Source of the DNA: Actinomycetota bacterium
GTDB lineage: Bacteria; Actinomycetota; Acidimicrobiia; Acidimicrobiales; JACDEA01
Assembly (NCBI GenBank): GCA_013816725.1
Contig: JACDEA010000006.1
Span: 1 to 18,090, forward strand
Direction: 5' to 3'
DNA length: 18,090 nt
Shown piece after piece: positions 6,355 through 13,532 of this stretch. The notes below the pieces were generated by a model. That model did not search any database. It was not told the origin of the DNA and was given only the letters and a program-made list of their open reading frames with translations. The translations under genes were made by a program, and so were the position numbers. Numbering within the stretch: the stretch's first letter is position 1; each line of letters starts with the position of its first letter.

Positions 6355-7428
6355 TCACGCGTCGAACACCGCAGCCAGCTCTCCAGGCACTGCGGTCTCT
6401 AGTTGCGCGTAGGTGCAGGACGCTGGGTCACGGTCGGGCCGCCATCGCTGGAACGTCGTGGCGTGGCGAAACCGGTCACCCTGGAGGTGGTCGTAGGCGA
6501 CCTCACACACCAGTTCGGCTCGGAGCGGCTCCCAGCTGACGTCCTTCTTCGCGTTCCAGCGGCTAGGCGCACCGGGCTTACGACCCGAAGCCACCGCCTC
6601 GGCCTCCATAGCCGCCCACGCCTGCCAGGGGTGACCGTCGAGCGCATCGGTACGGTAGGGCGCGATCTCGTCGACAAGTTCCTGCCGGCGCGCCGCCGTG
6701 AACGAAGCGGTCACGCCGACGTGGTGTAGCTGCCCGTTGTCGTCGTACAGCCCAAGCAGCAACGACCCGACGACCGGACCGGTCTTGTGCCACCGGAATC
6801 CGGCGACGACACAGTCGGCCGTTCGATGGTGCTTGACCTTGATCAGCGTTCGCTTGTTCTCTGTATAGGGCCCGTCAAGGGGCTTGGCCACCACCCCGTC
6901 GAGGCCGGCGCCCTCGAACGCGTTGAACCACTCCTCGGCCACTCCGAAGTCGGTGGTGGCCGGCGTGATGTGAATCGACGGTCCCACCGCGGCAAGCGAG
7001 TCTTCCAACCTCCGGCGTCGGTCGACAAGCGGTGCCTCGCGCAAATCGGCGTCATCGACGGCCAAGAGGTCGAACGCCACGAAGGACGCCGGAGTCTCCT
7101 CGGCCAACTTGCGGATCCTGGACTCGGCCGGGTGAATCCGTTGGAGAAGCGCATCGAAGTCAAGGCCGTTCGCCCCGACGATCACGATCTCGCCGTCGAC
7201 GACGCATCGCTGCGGGAGCTCACGCAAGGCGGCCTCGACGACCTCCGGGAAGTACCGCGTCAAGGGCCGCTCATTGCGGCTGCCGATCTCTACTTCGTGG
7301 CCGTCGCGGAAGACGATGGCCCGGAAGCCGTCCCACTTGGGCTCGTAGAGCAAGCCCGGGCCGACGGGTATGTCGCGGCTGAGCTTGGCCAGCATCGGCG
7401 CCACCGGCGGCATGACGGGAAGGTGCAT
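6355..7428 (-). CDS. ligC: ATP-dependent DNA ligase, LigC type
   Basis: 357-residue ATP-dependent DNA ligase that seals nicks through a lysyl-AMP intermediate. Motif I is EPKWDGFR with nucleophile K31; then SRN (50-52), DGE (78-80), FVAFDLLAVD (116-125), DGVVAK (177-182) and IKVKHHRT (196-203). The remainder is the OB-fold domain, with FRHATTFQRWRPDRDP near the end. The length and the absence of polymerase or nuclease domains fit the mycobacterial LigC class, which acts in repair; bulk replication normally uses the NAD-dependent ligase. Its ATG shares one base with the stop of the upstream glycosyltransferase (TAATG), so the two genes are coupled. No Ku or LigD gene is nearby. ATG 7413 (starting MPPVAPML) is an alternative start. 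Confidence 0.9.
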   Translation of the reverse strand: MHLPVMPPVAPMLAKLSRDIPVGPGLLYEPKWDGFRAIVFRDGHEVEIGSRNERPLTRYFPEVVEAALRELPQRCVVDGEIVIVGANGLDFDALLQRIHPAESRIRKLAEETPASFVAFDLLAVDDADLREAPLVDRRRRLEDSLAAVGPSIHITPATTDFGVAEEWFNAFEGAGLDGVVAKPLDGPYTENKRTLIKVKHHRTADCVVAGFRWHKTGPVVGSLLLGLYDDNGQLHHVGVTASFTAARRQELVDEIAPYRTDALDGHPWQAWAAMEAEAVASGRKPGAPSRWNAKKDVSWEPLRAELVCEVAYDHLQGDRFRHATTFQRWRPDRDPASCTYAQLETAVPGELAAVFDA

Positions 7429-8594
7429 TACCGATTCGCAGCGGCGCGGGAGTCAGCCGATTCGTGGAGCGCACCTGCGATGGTGGCGGCCGTGCGCTCC
7501 CACGTATGTGACGCCGCGTGGGCGAGCCCTCGCGAACGCGCCGCCTCGTCGACGCCGGTGGTGAGCATGGCTTCCAACGAGGCAGCGATCGCGCCGGTCG
7601 ACGTCGGATCGACGAGGACGGCGGCACCGCCGGCGGCCTCGGGCAACGACGAGCGATCCGACGTCAGGACGGCGGTGCCACACGCGAGAGCTTCGAGCAC
7701 AGGAAGACCGTAACCCTCGTACACCGAAGGGAATGCGAGCAGCGCGGCGCCGTTGTACAGCGCCGGGAGGTCGGCCGTGGCCACACCGTTGAGGTGGCGC
7801 ACGGTCGCACCTGTTGCGCCAGCCCGGTCGATTGCGGCGAGCGTCTCGTCGACGCCCCATGCCAGCCCGCCGGCGACGACGAGCTGGAACCGGCGGCGAA
7901 GCGCGGGACTGAGGTTGGCGAATGCGTCGACCAACCGAGCGACGTTCTTGCGCGGCTCCACGGCACCCACATGAAGTACGTACGGACGCTGAACACCAAG
8001 CCGGGCCAGAGTCGCGTCGATGTCGGCGGCGGACATTGGACGGTACGCCGTGGGGTCGACCCCTGGCGGGGCGACGACCACGCGAGCGTCCTCATAACCC
8101 GGCAGTCCTCGAAGCTCGGCCTTAACGGATTCAGATATGACGATGACGCGGTCACACGTGTCGAGCATTCGCTCCGTGCGCCGCGCCCAGCCCGTTGCGA
8201 TGTCGGGGTCCTGCATCGTCTCCGGGCACACCGAGGCCGTGAGGTCCCACACAATGCCGGCGTTGCCGCCGCGCCGGAGCGGATGGAACGAGCGCCCGCC
8301 GAAAAGGCACGCGTGCAGGCGCCCGGCCAGTAGTTCCCAGCGCAACGGCGAGCGGCCTCTGTCGAGGCGGTCGAGGACCCGAACCGGCACGCGCACCACG
8401 CGGCGCGGCACGTCCGGCGGGGCGAATGACGCCGGCGGCACGCGTCGTCGCAGCGAGTGGAAGTAAACGAGGACGTAATCACTAGCCGGATCGGCCGCCC
8501 CGATTCGCTCGCTCACGTTGGCCAAGTACGTGGAGATCCCGTTGGGACGCGACTCCCACAGCATTTCGGCGTCGATGCCGAATCGTGCCGTCAT
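7428..8594 (-). CDS. Glycosyltransferase family 4 (GT-B fold)
   Basis: 388-residue GT-B glycosyltransferase of the GT4 type, which transfers a sugar from an activated donor onto a growing glycan at the cytosolic membrane face. The N-terminal acceptor domain starts RFGIDAEMLWESRPNGISTYL (Gly-loop at 19). The C-terminal donor domain has YVLHVGAVEPRKN (205-217) and the E-x7-E motif SVYEGYGLPVLEAL (E293, E301), followed by GTAVLTSDRSSLPEAAGGAAVLVDP. All expected parts are intact. ATG 8594 overlaps the stop of the preceding glycosyltransferase in an ATGA junction, so I prefer it to GTG 8618. The stop overlaps the ligase start. Its partners suggest assembly of the glycan exported by the Wzm/Wzt-like pair. 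The sugar is unknown. Confidence 0.9.
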   Translation of the reverse strand: MTARFGIDAEMLWESRPNGISTYLANVSERIGAADPASDYVLVYFHSLRRRVPPASFAPPDVPRRVVRVPVRVLDRLDRGRSPLRWELLAGRLHACLFGGRSFHPLRRGGNAGIVWDLTASVCPETMQDPDIATGWARRTERMLDTCDRVIVISESVKAELRGLPGYEDARVVVAPPGVDPTAYRPMSAADIDATLARLGVQRPYVLHVGAVEPRKNVARLVDAFANLSPALRRRFQLVVAGGLAWGVDETLAAIDRAGATGATVRHLNGVATADLPALYNGAALLAFPSVYEGYGLPVLEALACGTAVLTSDRSSLPEAAGGAAVLVDPTSTGAIAASLEAMLTTGVDEAARSRGLAHAASHTWERTAATIAGALHESADSRAAANR

Positions 8595-9823
8595 CCGGCG
8601 TCCAGCGTCGTGCGGCACACGTCGGTGAATGCCGCGGCGGCGTCGTGTGACTGGAAGGCTTCAGCGGCGCGTTGGCCCGCCGCGCCAAGCTCAGCCCGCA
8701 TCGCCTCATCGCTCAAGAGCTGATCGGCGTGATCGAGCAGGGCTGCGGAAGTGTCGCCGATCAGCGCGTTCGCCTGGTGGACCGCTGTCGTGCCCGCAGC
8801 GGCGGCTGGCGTCGCGACCACCGGCACAGCTGCGGCCCACGCTTGCAAGAGCGTCGTCTTGACGCCGGTCCCGACCTCCGCCGGCACCACCGCGACACGC
8901 GCGCGGTGGTAGTAGGGCCCCACGTCGGGCACCTCTCCGGTGGTCTCGACGCCAGGCTCCCCGGCGATCTCCAGATCATCGGACCCGCGGCCGACGAACA
9001 GCCAACGGCGCCCCGACCAGTTCCCGCGGTGGCTACGGCTCGCCCGCCACAACCGCACAGCCGGGTCGCTGGTCCGCCGCTGACGGAAGTCACCGACGAT
9101 GACGACGTCGCAGTCGCGGTCGTCGGCGCCGCTCGGCGCAAAATGAGAGACGTCCACCGCGTGGGGAATGACCGAGATTCGCGCCGGCGGCGCGAATCGG
9201 CTGAAGCGGTCGCGTTCAGCGTCCGAGATAACGACGACGTGCTGGGCCCGCCGGCCGGCGTGCCTGTAGGACGTGCGGACGCCGGGGCGTTCCAAGAATC
9301 GAACAACCGCCCGCCTCAGGCGGCCATGGCCGTGGGTCCAGCGGGAGAGGTCCGTCACGACGCTCCAGTCCTCTTCGACGGCGCACAGCAGCGGGACCGA
9401 CTCCGGTGCATCGGTGGCGAGATGGGCCAGCGTCGAGCCATAGAGAACCACCAACTCTGCGCCGTATGTGTCGACGATGGATCGCAGCTCGGGGAGACGA
9501 TGCGGATACGACATCGCCGGCAGTCGGCGGACGGTGAGGTCAATGATCCGACGCGCCAGTCGGGACGGTGTCCCGCCCTCACGAGGAGCAACCGCGATCG
9601 GCACGACTGCGGCGACGAGTGCGTCGGGCTCGATCATCCCGGTCCCATCCGCCGTGGCGAGGGGGACGGCCACGACCTGCCAGCACTCGCCCAGGGCGTT
9701 GATGAAGGACAGCACACGCTCGGAGAAACCGTTGGGGTACCCGCGGCGCGCTGGAATATCGAAGACGAAGACGACCGTCGGGCGTGACGACACGACCGAA
9801 TGGTCGCACGAGACGGGACGCAT
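8591..9823 (-). CDS. Glycosyltransferase, GT4-like
   Basis: 410-residue GT-B-type glycosyltransferase. The N-terminal domain begins TVVFVFDIPARRGYPNGFSERVLSFI (16-41), a strand plus Gly-loop for acceptor binding. The donor domain includes ISVIPHAVDVSHFAP (216-230), DVVIVGDFRQRR (239-250), RWLFVGRGSDD (273-283) and VVPAEVGTGVKTTLLQAWAAAVPVVAT (312-338). In relatives the last segment normally reads GxGxKxKxLEAxAxGxPVVAT; here the Glu is Gln (Q327). ATG 9823 is my choice; TTG 9841 is upstream in frame. It is the first gene of the minus-strand glycan operon, diverging from the DUF72 gene after a 32-bp gap, and it is ATGA-coupled to the next glycosyltransferase. Confidence 0.85.
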   Translation of the reverse strand: MRPVSCDHSVVSSRPTVVFVFDIPARRGYPNGFSERVLSFINALGECWQVVAVPLATADGTGMIEPDALVAAVVPIAVAPREGGTPSRLARRIIDLTVRRLPAMSYPHRLPELRSIVDTYGAELVVLYGSTLAHLATDAPESVPLLCAVEEDWSVVTDLSRWTHGHGRLRRAVVRFLERPGVRTSYRHAGRRAQHVVVISDAERDRFSRFAPPARISVIPHAVDVSHFAPSGADDRDCDVVIVGDFRQRRTSDPAVRLWRASRSHRGNWSGRRWLFVGRGSDDLEIAGEPGVETTGEVPDVGPYYHRARVAVVPAEVGTGVKTTLLQAWAAAVPVVATPAAAAGTTAVHQANALIGDTSAALLDHADQLLSDEAMRAELGAAGQRAAEAFQSHDAAAAFTDVCRTTLDAG

Positions 9824-9842
9824 CCTGGCGCAACGCGGCAAT

Positions 9843-9848
9843 TAGCTT
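9843..9848 (+). promoter_or_regulatory. Candidate -10 box (TAGCTT) before DUF72 gene
   Basis: TAGCTT lies exactly 7 nt before ATG 9856, matching the leaderless-type layout seen elsewhere in the window. The complementary strand over 9841-9846 reads GCTAAT, a possible -10 for the divergent glycosyltransferase operon, so the two promoters may share the same bases. Confidence 0.35.
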
Positions 9849-9855
9849 CGGAACG

Positions 9856-10779
9856 ATGTCGCTTGCCGACCCCGTCGTCATCGGCGACTGCCGTGTGCTT
9901 GTCGGCGCCTGTTCGTGGGCCAGCCGCAGCCTGACGCAGGAGTCGAGCTGGTACCCGAAGAAGACGATGAAGGCGGCCGACCGCCTCGCCTACTACGCGT
10001 CCCGCTTCCCGCTGGTGGAGGTCGAAAGCACGTACTGGTTTCCACCGACGCCGGAGGTCACGCGCCAATGGGTCGAGCGGACCCCCGACGGGTTCACCAT
10101 GGACGTGCGGGCCTGGTCGCTCTTCACGGGCCAGCCGACGTTGCCGCCGTCGTTGTGGGAAGACCTCCAGCCCAGTATCCGACCCGAGGCCCGCGACAAC
10201 AACAACCTGTACGCCGCTCACCTGCCGACCGACGTCGTCGCCGAAGCGTGGCGGCGGTTCGACCACGCGCTGCGGCCGCTTCACGACAGCGGGCGGCTGG
10301 GCGCCGTCCTGCTCCAATACCCGCACTGGTTCACCCCCAAGGACGAGACCAAGGAGGAGTTGGTATCGGCCCGTGACGCGCTGGCCGACTATCGCGTGAG
10401 CGTCGAGTTCGGCACCGAGCGGTGGACCGAGCCCGACCAGCTCGACGACACCATCGAGCTGTTCGAGGATCACGACATGATCCTGGTGGCGGTCGATGCG
10501 CCGACGCTGCCGCCCGTCGTCGCCGCGACCGGCGACGTCGCCATCGTCCGTCTCCATGGCCGGGCCCATCCACCGTGGGGGCCGCGGCCGCACCGGCCCA
10601 CCTGGCGCACCCCATACCGCTACACCGCCGAGGAGCTGAGCGAGTGGGTGCCGCGCATCGTCGAGCTGGCGACCTCGGCCCGCCAGGTTCATGTGTTGCT
10701 CAACAACTGCCACCGTGACGACGCCGTCGTCAACGCCCAGCAGCTGGTTGAGATCTTGCGGGCACACGTGGCCCGGTGA
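9856..10779 (+). CDS. DUF72 family protein (YecE-like)
   Basis: 307-residue DUF72 protein, a TIM-barrel family of unknown biochemical role. Family features are VLVGACSWASRS at the start (the usual 'GtSGWsY' strand), WYPKKTMKAADRLAYYASRFPLVEVESTYWFPPT, PDGFTMDVRAWSLFTGQP (the 'tP.gF.F.vKa' strand), AVLLQYPHWF, YRVSVEFGTERW, IVRLHGRA and VHVLLNNCH near the C-terminus. Length is normal. ATG 9856 excludes an upstream extension that would run antisense into the glycosyltransferase gene. The last bases overlap the GTG start of the TauE-type gene (GTGA), so they form an operon. No function should be inferred beyond the family. Confidence 0.85.
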   Translation: MSLADPVVIGDCRVLVGACSWASRSLTQESSWYPKKTMKAADRLAYYASRFPLVEVESTYWFPPTPEVTRQWVERTPDGFTMDVRAWSLFTGQPTLPPSLWEDLQPSIRPEARDNNNLYAAHLPTDVVAEAWRRFDHALRPLHDSGRLGAVLLQYPHWFTPKDETKEELVSARDALADYRVSVEFGTERWTEPDQLDDTIELFEDHDMILVAVDAPTLPPVVAATGDVAIVRLHGRAHPPWGPRPHRPTWRTPYRYTAEELSEWVPRIVELATSARQVHVLLNNCHRDDAVVNAQQLVEILRAHVAR

Positions 10780-11468
10780 TCGCTGCCGCGATCGCGGTGG
10801 CGGCCGGCGCTGTCGCCCAAGCGATCAGCGGACTGGGGTTCGCGCTGGTGGCCGGCCCCTTGCTCATTGCCACGCTCGGCCGGGCCGAAGGAGTGAGACT
10901 CACGGTGCTGCTTGGCACCGCGCTCAACGTGATGCTGTTGGTCGGCGACCATCGCCGCGCCAACTGGCGCATCGCCGCCTTGCTGCTGGTACCGGCCGCG
11001 CTCGCGACCCCGCTGTTCAAGACCGCGTTCTCCCATGTCGAGGGTCGGTCACTTGCCGTTGCCGCCGGCGTCCTGACCATCGTCAGTGCGGCGGTTCTCG
11101 CCTCGGGGGCGCGGTCACGTCACGCCGCCGGCCGCGTCGGCGCCGCGGTGACCGGCGTGATCAGCTCCGCGATGACGGTCCTCGCGGGTATCGGTGGCCC
11201 ACCCATCGCCATGTTCGCGGTCAACGCCGAGTGGCCGGCTGAGACGATCCGCCCGACATTGCAGGTGTACTTCCTCGGGCTGAACATCGTGGCGCTGGCA
11301 GTGCTCGGGCTGCCTGAATTGACGCTGGCGCCATGGCTCGGACTGGTCGGCGGGTGGATCCTCGGCATCGTCGTCAGCCGGCGGCTCCCACCGGGTGTCG
11401 CACGTCCGGCCATCCTCGCGATTGCCGTGATCGGCGGGGTCATCGCGGTGCTCCGCGCCCATCCCTAG
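10776..11468 (+). CDS. TauE/SafE-family membrane permease
   Basis: 230-residue integral membrane protein of the TauE/SafE family, often linked to export or uptake of sulfite, sulfoacetate or other organic acids. It opens with the first repeat motif ISGLGFALVAGPLLIATLG (17-35) and has the second-repeat hallmark GIGGPPIAMFAVN about halfway. I see about seven or eight hydrophobic segments with short basic loops, including RRANW and SRRLPPG. The start GTG 10776 overlaps the DUF72 stop by 4 nt. The substrate cannot be predicted, and no sulfur-metabolism genes lie nearby. Confidence 0.85.
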   Translation: MIAAAIAVAAGAVAQAISGLGFALVAGPLLIATLGRAEGVRLTVLLGTALNVMLLVGDHRRANWRIAALLLVPAALATPLFKTAFSHVEGRSLAVAAGVLTIVSAAVLASGARSRHAAGRVGAAVTGVISSAMTVLAGIGGPPIAMFAVNAEWPAETIRPTLQVYFLGLNIVALAVLGLPELTLAPWLGLVGGWILGIVVSRRLPPGVARPAILAIAVIGGVIAVLRAHP

Positions 11469-11488
11469 GAACTGTTACACCCGGCCCG

Positions 11489-11494
11489 TAAAGT
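11489..11494 (+). promoter_or_regulatory. Candidate -10 box (TAAAGT) before nuclease gene
   Basis: TAAAGT lies exactly 7 nt before ATG 11502 in a 33-nt gap after the TauE-type gene. No Shine-Dalgarno is visible. This supports ATG 11502 over the in-frame GTG 11493, which would lie inside the box. Confidence 0.4.
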
Positions 11495-11501
11495 GACATC
11501 G

Positions 11502-12326
11502 ATGTCATTTCCGCTGCCGTCATCGCTGTCCCCGAGCAAGGTTTCGTCGTTCAAGGACTGCGCGCTGGCGTTCCGGTTCTCGGCCATCGACAAGCTCCCC
11601 GAGCCGACCAGCCCGGCCATGGTGCGGGGCACCCTCGTGCACCGCGCCCTCGAGCTGTTGTTCTGGGACGAGGCCGCCGGTCACCGCACGCCGGCGGTGG
11701 CGGCCGAAAAGCTCGACCAGGCCTGGGCCGAGATGCAGGTGGACCCCGAATTCGTCGAACTGGCGCTGCCCGTCGACGACCAGACGAAGTTCCGCGACGA
11801 CGCATCGACGCTGCTCGACAACTACTTCGCCATCGAGGACCCCAACGCTGTCAACGCCATCGGCACCGAGCTGTACCTGGAGGTCGACCTCGGCGGCGTA
11901 AAGCTGCGCGGGATCATCGACCGGCTCGACCTCACCGCCGACGGCGAGCTGATCGTCACCGATTACAAGACCGGGAAGGCGCCACGCGCCGCCTACGAGA
12001 ACGGTCGCCTGGGCGGCGTGCAGTTCTACGCCTTCCTTTGCGAGCAGGTGCTGGGCCGTCGGCCCAAGCACATCCAGCTGCTGCATCTGGCCGAGCCGGT
12101 CGCCATCATCAGCACTCCCACCGAGCAGTCGATACGCGGTCTCGAACAGCGGGCCACGGCGGTGTGGCGGGCGATCGAGCGGGCCTGCGAGCGCGAAGAC
12201 TTCCGCCCAAAACCGTCAGGCCTGTGCGACTACTGCTCGTTCAAGGCGTATTGCCCGGCGTTCGGGGGCGATCCCTCGCTGGTCGTACGCGACGCGGCGG
12301 CCGTCCCGGTGGCCATTCCGGCGTAG
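11502..12326 (+). CDS. RecB-like PD-(D/E)XK nuclease with probable 4Fe-4S cluster
   Basis: 274-residue stand-alone nuclease of the PD-(D/E)XK superfamily, RecB/AddB/Cas4-like branch (PDDEXK_1). Active-site parts appear in order: GTLVHRALELL (H47), LRGIIDRLDL (D140), ELIVTDYKTGK (D154, K156), and GVQFYAFLCEQ (Q174, Y176). One cysteine near the N-terminus (C20, FKDCALAFRF) and three near the C-terminus (C242-x2-C245-x5-C251) match the four ligands of the iron-sulfur staple known in AddB and Cas4. All catalytic and cluster residues look intact. It is much shorter than RecB or AddB and has no helicase. No cas1, cas2 or CRISPR repeats occur here, so it is not a CRISPR Cas4 on this evidence. A role in DNA repair or end processing is likely but unproven. 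Confidence 0.88.
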   Translation: MSFPLPSSLSPSKVSSFKDCALAFRFSAIDKLPEPTSPAMVRGTLVHRALELLFWDEAAGHRTPAVAAEKLDQAWAEMQVDPEFVELALPVDDQTKFRDDASTLLDNYFAIEDPNAVNAIGTELYLEVDLGGVKLRGIIDRLDLTADGELIVTDYKTGKAPRAAYENGRLGGVQFYAFLCEQVLGRRPKHIQLLHLAEPVAIISTPTEQSIRGLEQRATAVWRAIERACEREDFRPKPSGLCDYCSFKAYCPAFGGDPSLVVRDAAAVPVAIPA

Positions 12327-12351
12327 CGATTTCGGCGCGGCGATTTCCGCG

Positions 12352-12357
12352 TAGCGT
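12352..12357 (+). promoter_or_regulatory. Candidate -10 box (TAGCGT) before PAP2 gene
   Basis: TAGCGT lies 6 nt before ATG 12364, in the 37-nt gap after the nuclease gene. The eight bases GCGTAGCG occur twice across this junction (12321-12328 and 12349-12356), and a GATTTCGGCGCGGC string starts at 12328. No Shine-Dalgarno is seen. Confidence 0.35.
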
Positions 12358-12363
12358 TGCCAC

Positions 12364-12915
12364 ATGGATCGCCGGCTCGTCGCCGAGTTCGACAACACCG
12401 TTGACGACGTCTTGGCCCGGTGGCGCGGCCAACGCGGCCCTGATCGCCTGTTCTACGGCGCATCGGCCATCGGCGACCACGGGCTGCTCTGGATCCTGCT
12501 CGCCGCCGCCCGCGGCCTACGCGGCCGCCGCCACTGGCGGGCGGCGGTGCGCGCCGCGATCGGGGTCGGGCTCGAGTCGCTGATCGTCAACATCGGCATT
12601 AAGTCCTTGTTCAGGCGGCGGCGCCCGCTCCTGGTCGACGGCTTCATCCACCCCCTGCGTCTACGCACGCCGCGGACGTCGAGCTTCCCTAGTGGGCACG
12701 CCACGTCGGCATTCACCGCGGCCACGCTGCTGTCCGAGGGCGACCCGCTCGGACCGCTCTATTTCGCCGCCGCCGCCGTCGTGGCCACCAGCCGCATCTA
12801 CGTGAAGATCCACCATGCCTCCGACGTGATCGTCGGCGTCGGCGTCGGCCTGGTGCTCGGCCAGATAGGGCGGCGCCTTATGCCGCTGGAATCCTCCTCA
12901 TCTCAGAAAGGTTGA
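12364..12915 (+). CDS. PAP2-family membrane phosphatase
   Basis: 183-residue type 2 phosphatidic acid phosphatase family protein. The three-part active-site signature is complete: KSLFRRRRP (K80-x6-R87-P88), SFPSGHATS (S110, G111, H112) and SRIYVKIHHASD (S143, R144, H150, D154). Hydrophobic segments around 38-50, 65-80, 130-143 and 155-168 fit a compact membrane protein. Such enzymes remove phosphate from lipid phosphates, for instance phosphatidate to diacylglycerol or polyprenyl diphosphate to monophosphate. The neighbouring WS/DGAT acyltransferase two genes on would use diacylglycerol, which favours the first option by inference. The stop lies 7 nt before the next start, and the gene end doubles as its ribosome-binding region. 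Confidence 0.9.
   Translation: MDRRLVAEFDNTVDDVLARWRGQRGPDRLFYGASAIGDHGLLWILLAAARGLRGRRHWRAAVRAAIGVGLESLIVNIGIKSLFRRRRPLLVDGFIHPLRLRTPRTSSFPSGHATSAFTAATLLSEGDPLGPLYFAAAAVVATSRIYVKIHHASDVIVGVGVGLVLGQIGRRLMPLESSSSQKG
12905..12911 (+). promoter_or_regulatory. Shine-Dalgarno-like AGAAAGG before DsbA-like gene
   Basis: AGAAAGG lies in the last codons of the PAP2 gene, 11 nt before ATG 12923. It is one of the few purine-rich stretches before a start here, and it precedes an internal operon gene, in contrast to the leaderless-type starts of likely first genes. The spacing is longer than ideal. Confidence 0.35.
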
Positions 12916-12922
12916 CGCTTCC

Positions 12923-13525
12923 ATGACCCGCTCATTCGCCATCACGTGGGATTACCGCTGCCCCTTCGCCCGCAACGCCCACGAGCACGTGGTCGCCGGC
13001 CTCGAGGCCGGCGCGGGATGGCAGGTGGATTTCCGCCCCTTCTCCCTCAGCCAGGCCCACGTGGAGGAGGGCGATCCGCCCGTGTGGTTCGACCCGGGCA
13101 AGACTTCCACCCTGCTGGCTCCGCAGGCGGCGCTCGTCGTGCGCGACAAGTACCCCGACGCATTCAACGACGTGCACATCGCCCTGTTCGCCGCCCGCCA
13201 CGACGAGGCCCTCGACATCCGTGAACGTGACGTGATCGCCGACGTCCTGCGGTTGCACGGCGGCGACCCCGACGTCGTCTTCGCCGAAGTCGACGGCGGC
13301 GGCCCCTTGGCCGAATACCAGAAGACCCACGAGGCGCTGGTCGACGAGCAGCGCGCCTTTGGCGTGCCCACCTTCATCGTCGACGATCGGGCGGTGTTCG
13401 TCCGCCTCATGACCCGGCCGGCCGGCGACGGCGACCTGGCCACGGCGACTATCGAGAAGGTCCTCGATCTGCTCTACGACGCGCCGGAACTCAACGAGTT
13501 CAAGTACACGAAGATCGCTCGCTGA
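12923..13525 (+). CDS. DsbA-like thioredoxin-fold protein (single-Cys motif)
   Basis: 200-residue protein of the DsbA/FrnE/2-hydroxychromene-2-carboxylate isomerase group. The thioredoxin-fold start is FAITWDYRCPFARNAHEHV; the active-site position reads C13-P-F-A, so only the first cysteine of the CxxC pair is kept. That argues against a plain disulfide oxidase and suits a glutathione- or mycothiol-type transferase, isomerase or nitroreductase; this is inference. The cis-Pro loop is probably FGVPTFIVDDRAVFV (about 146-160). No signal peptide is present, so it should be cytosolic. It sits between PAP2 and WS/DGAT in the same direction with gaps of 7 nt on both sides. The mycothiol-dependent nitroreductase Rv2466c is a distant structural comparison, not an assigned orthologue. 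Confidence 0.75.
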   Translation: MTRSFAITWDYRCPFARNAHEHVVAGLEAGAGWQVDFRPFSLSQAHVEEGDPPVWFDPGKTSTLLAPQAALVVRDKYPDAFNDVHIALFAARHDEALDIRERDVIADVLRLHGGDPDVVFAEVDGGGPLAEYQKTHEALVDEQRAFGVPTFIVDDRAVFVRLMTRPAGDGDLATATIEKVLDLLYDAPELNEFKYTKIAR

Positions 13526-13532
13526 TCCGCTC

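Noticed and set aside
3922..9823. Recent mobile island carrying the glycan genes
   Set aside because: No integrase, transposase, terminal repeats or tRNA boundary; base composition looks similar to the flanks by eye.
9634..10767. 377-residue minus-strand open frame
   Set aside because: Antisense to the DUF72 gene, low-complexity composition, no recognisable domain outside the overlap.
11502..12326. CRISPR Cas4 interpretation of the Fe-S nuclease
   Set aside because: No cas1, cas2 or spaced direct repeats anywhere in the window.
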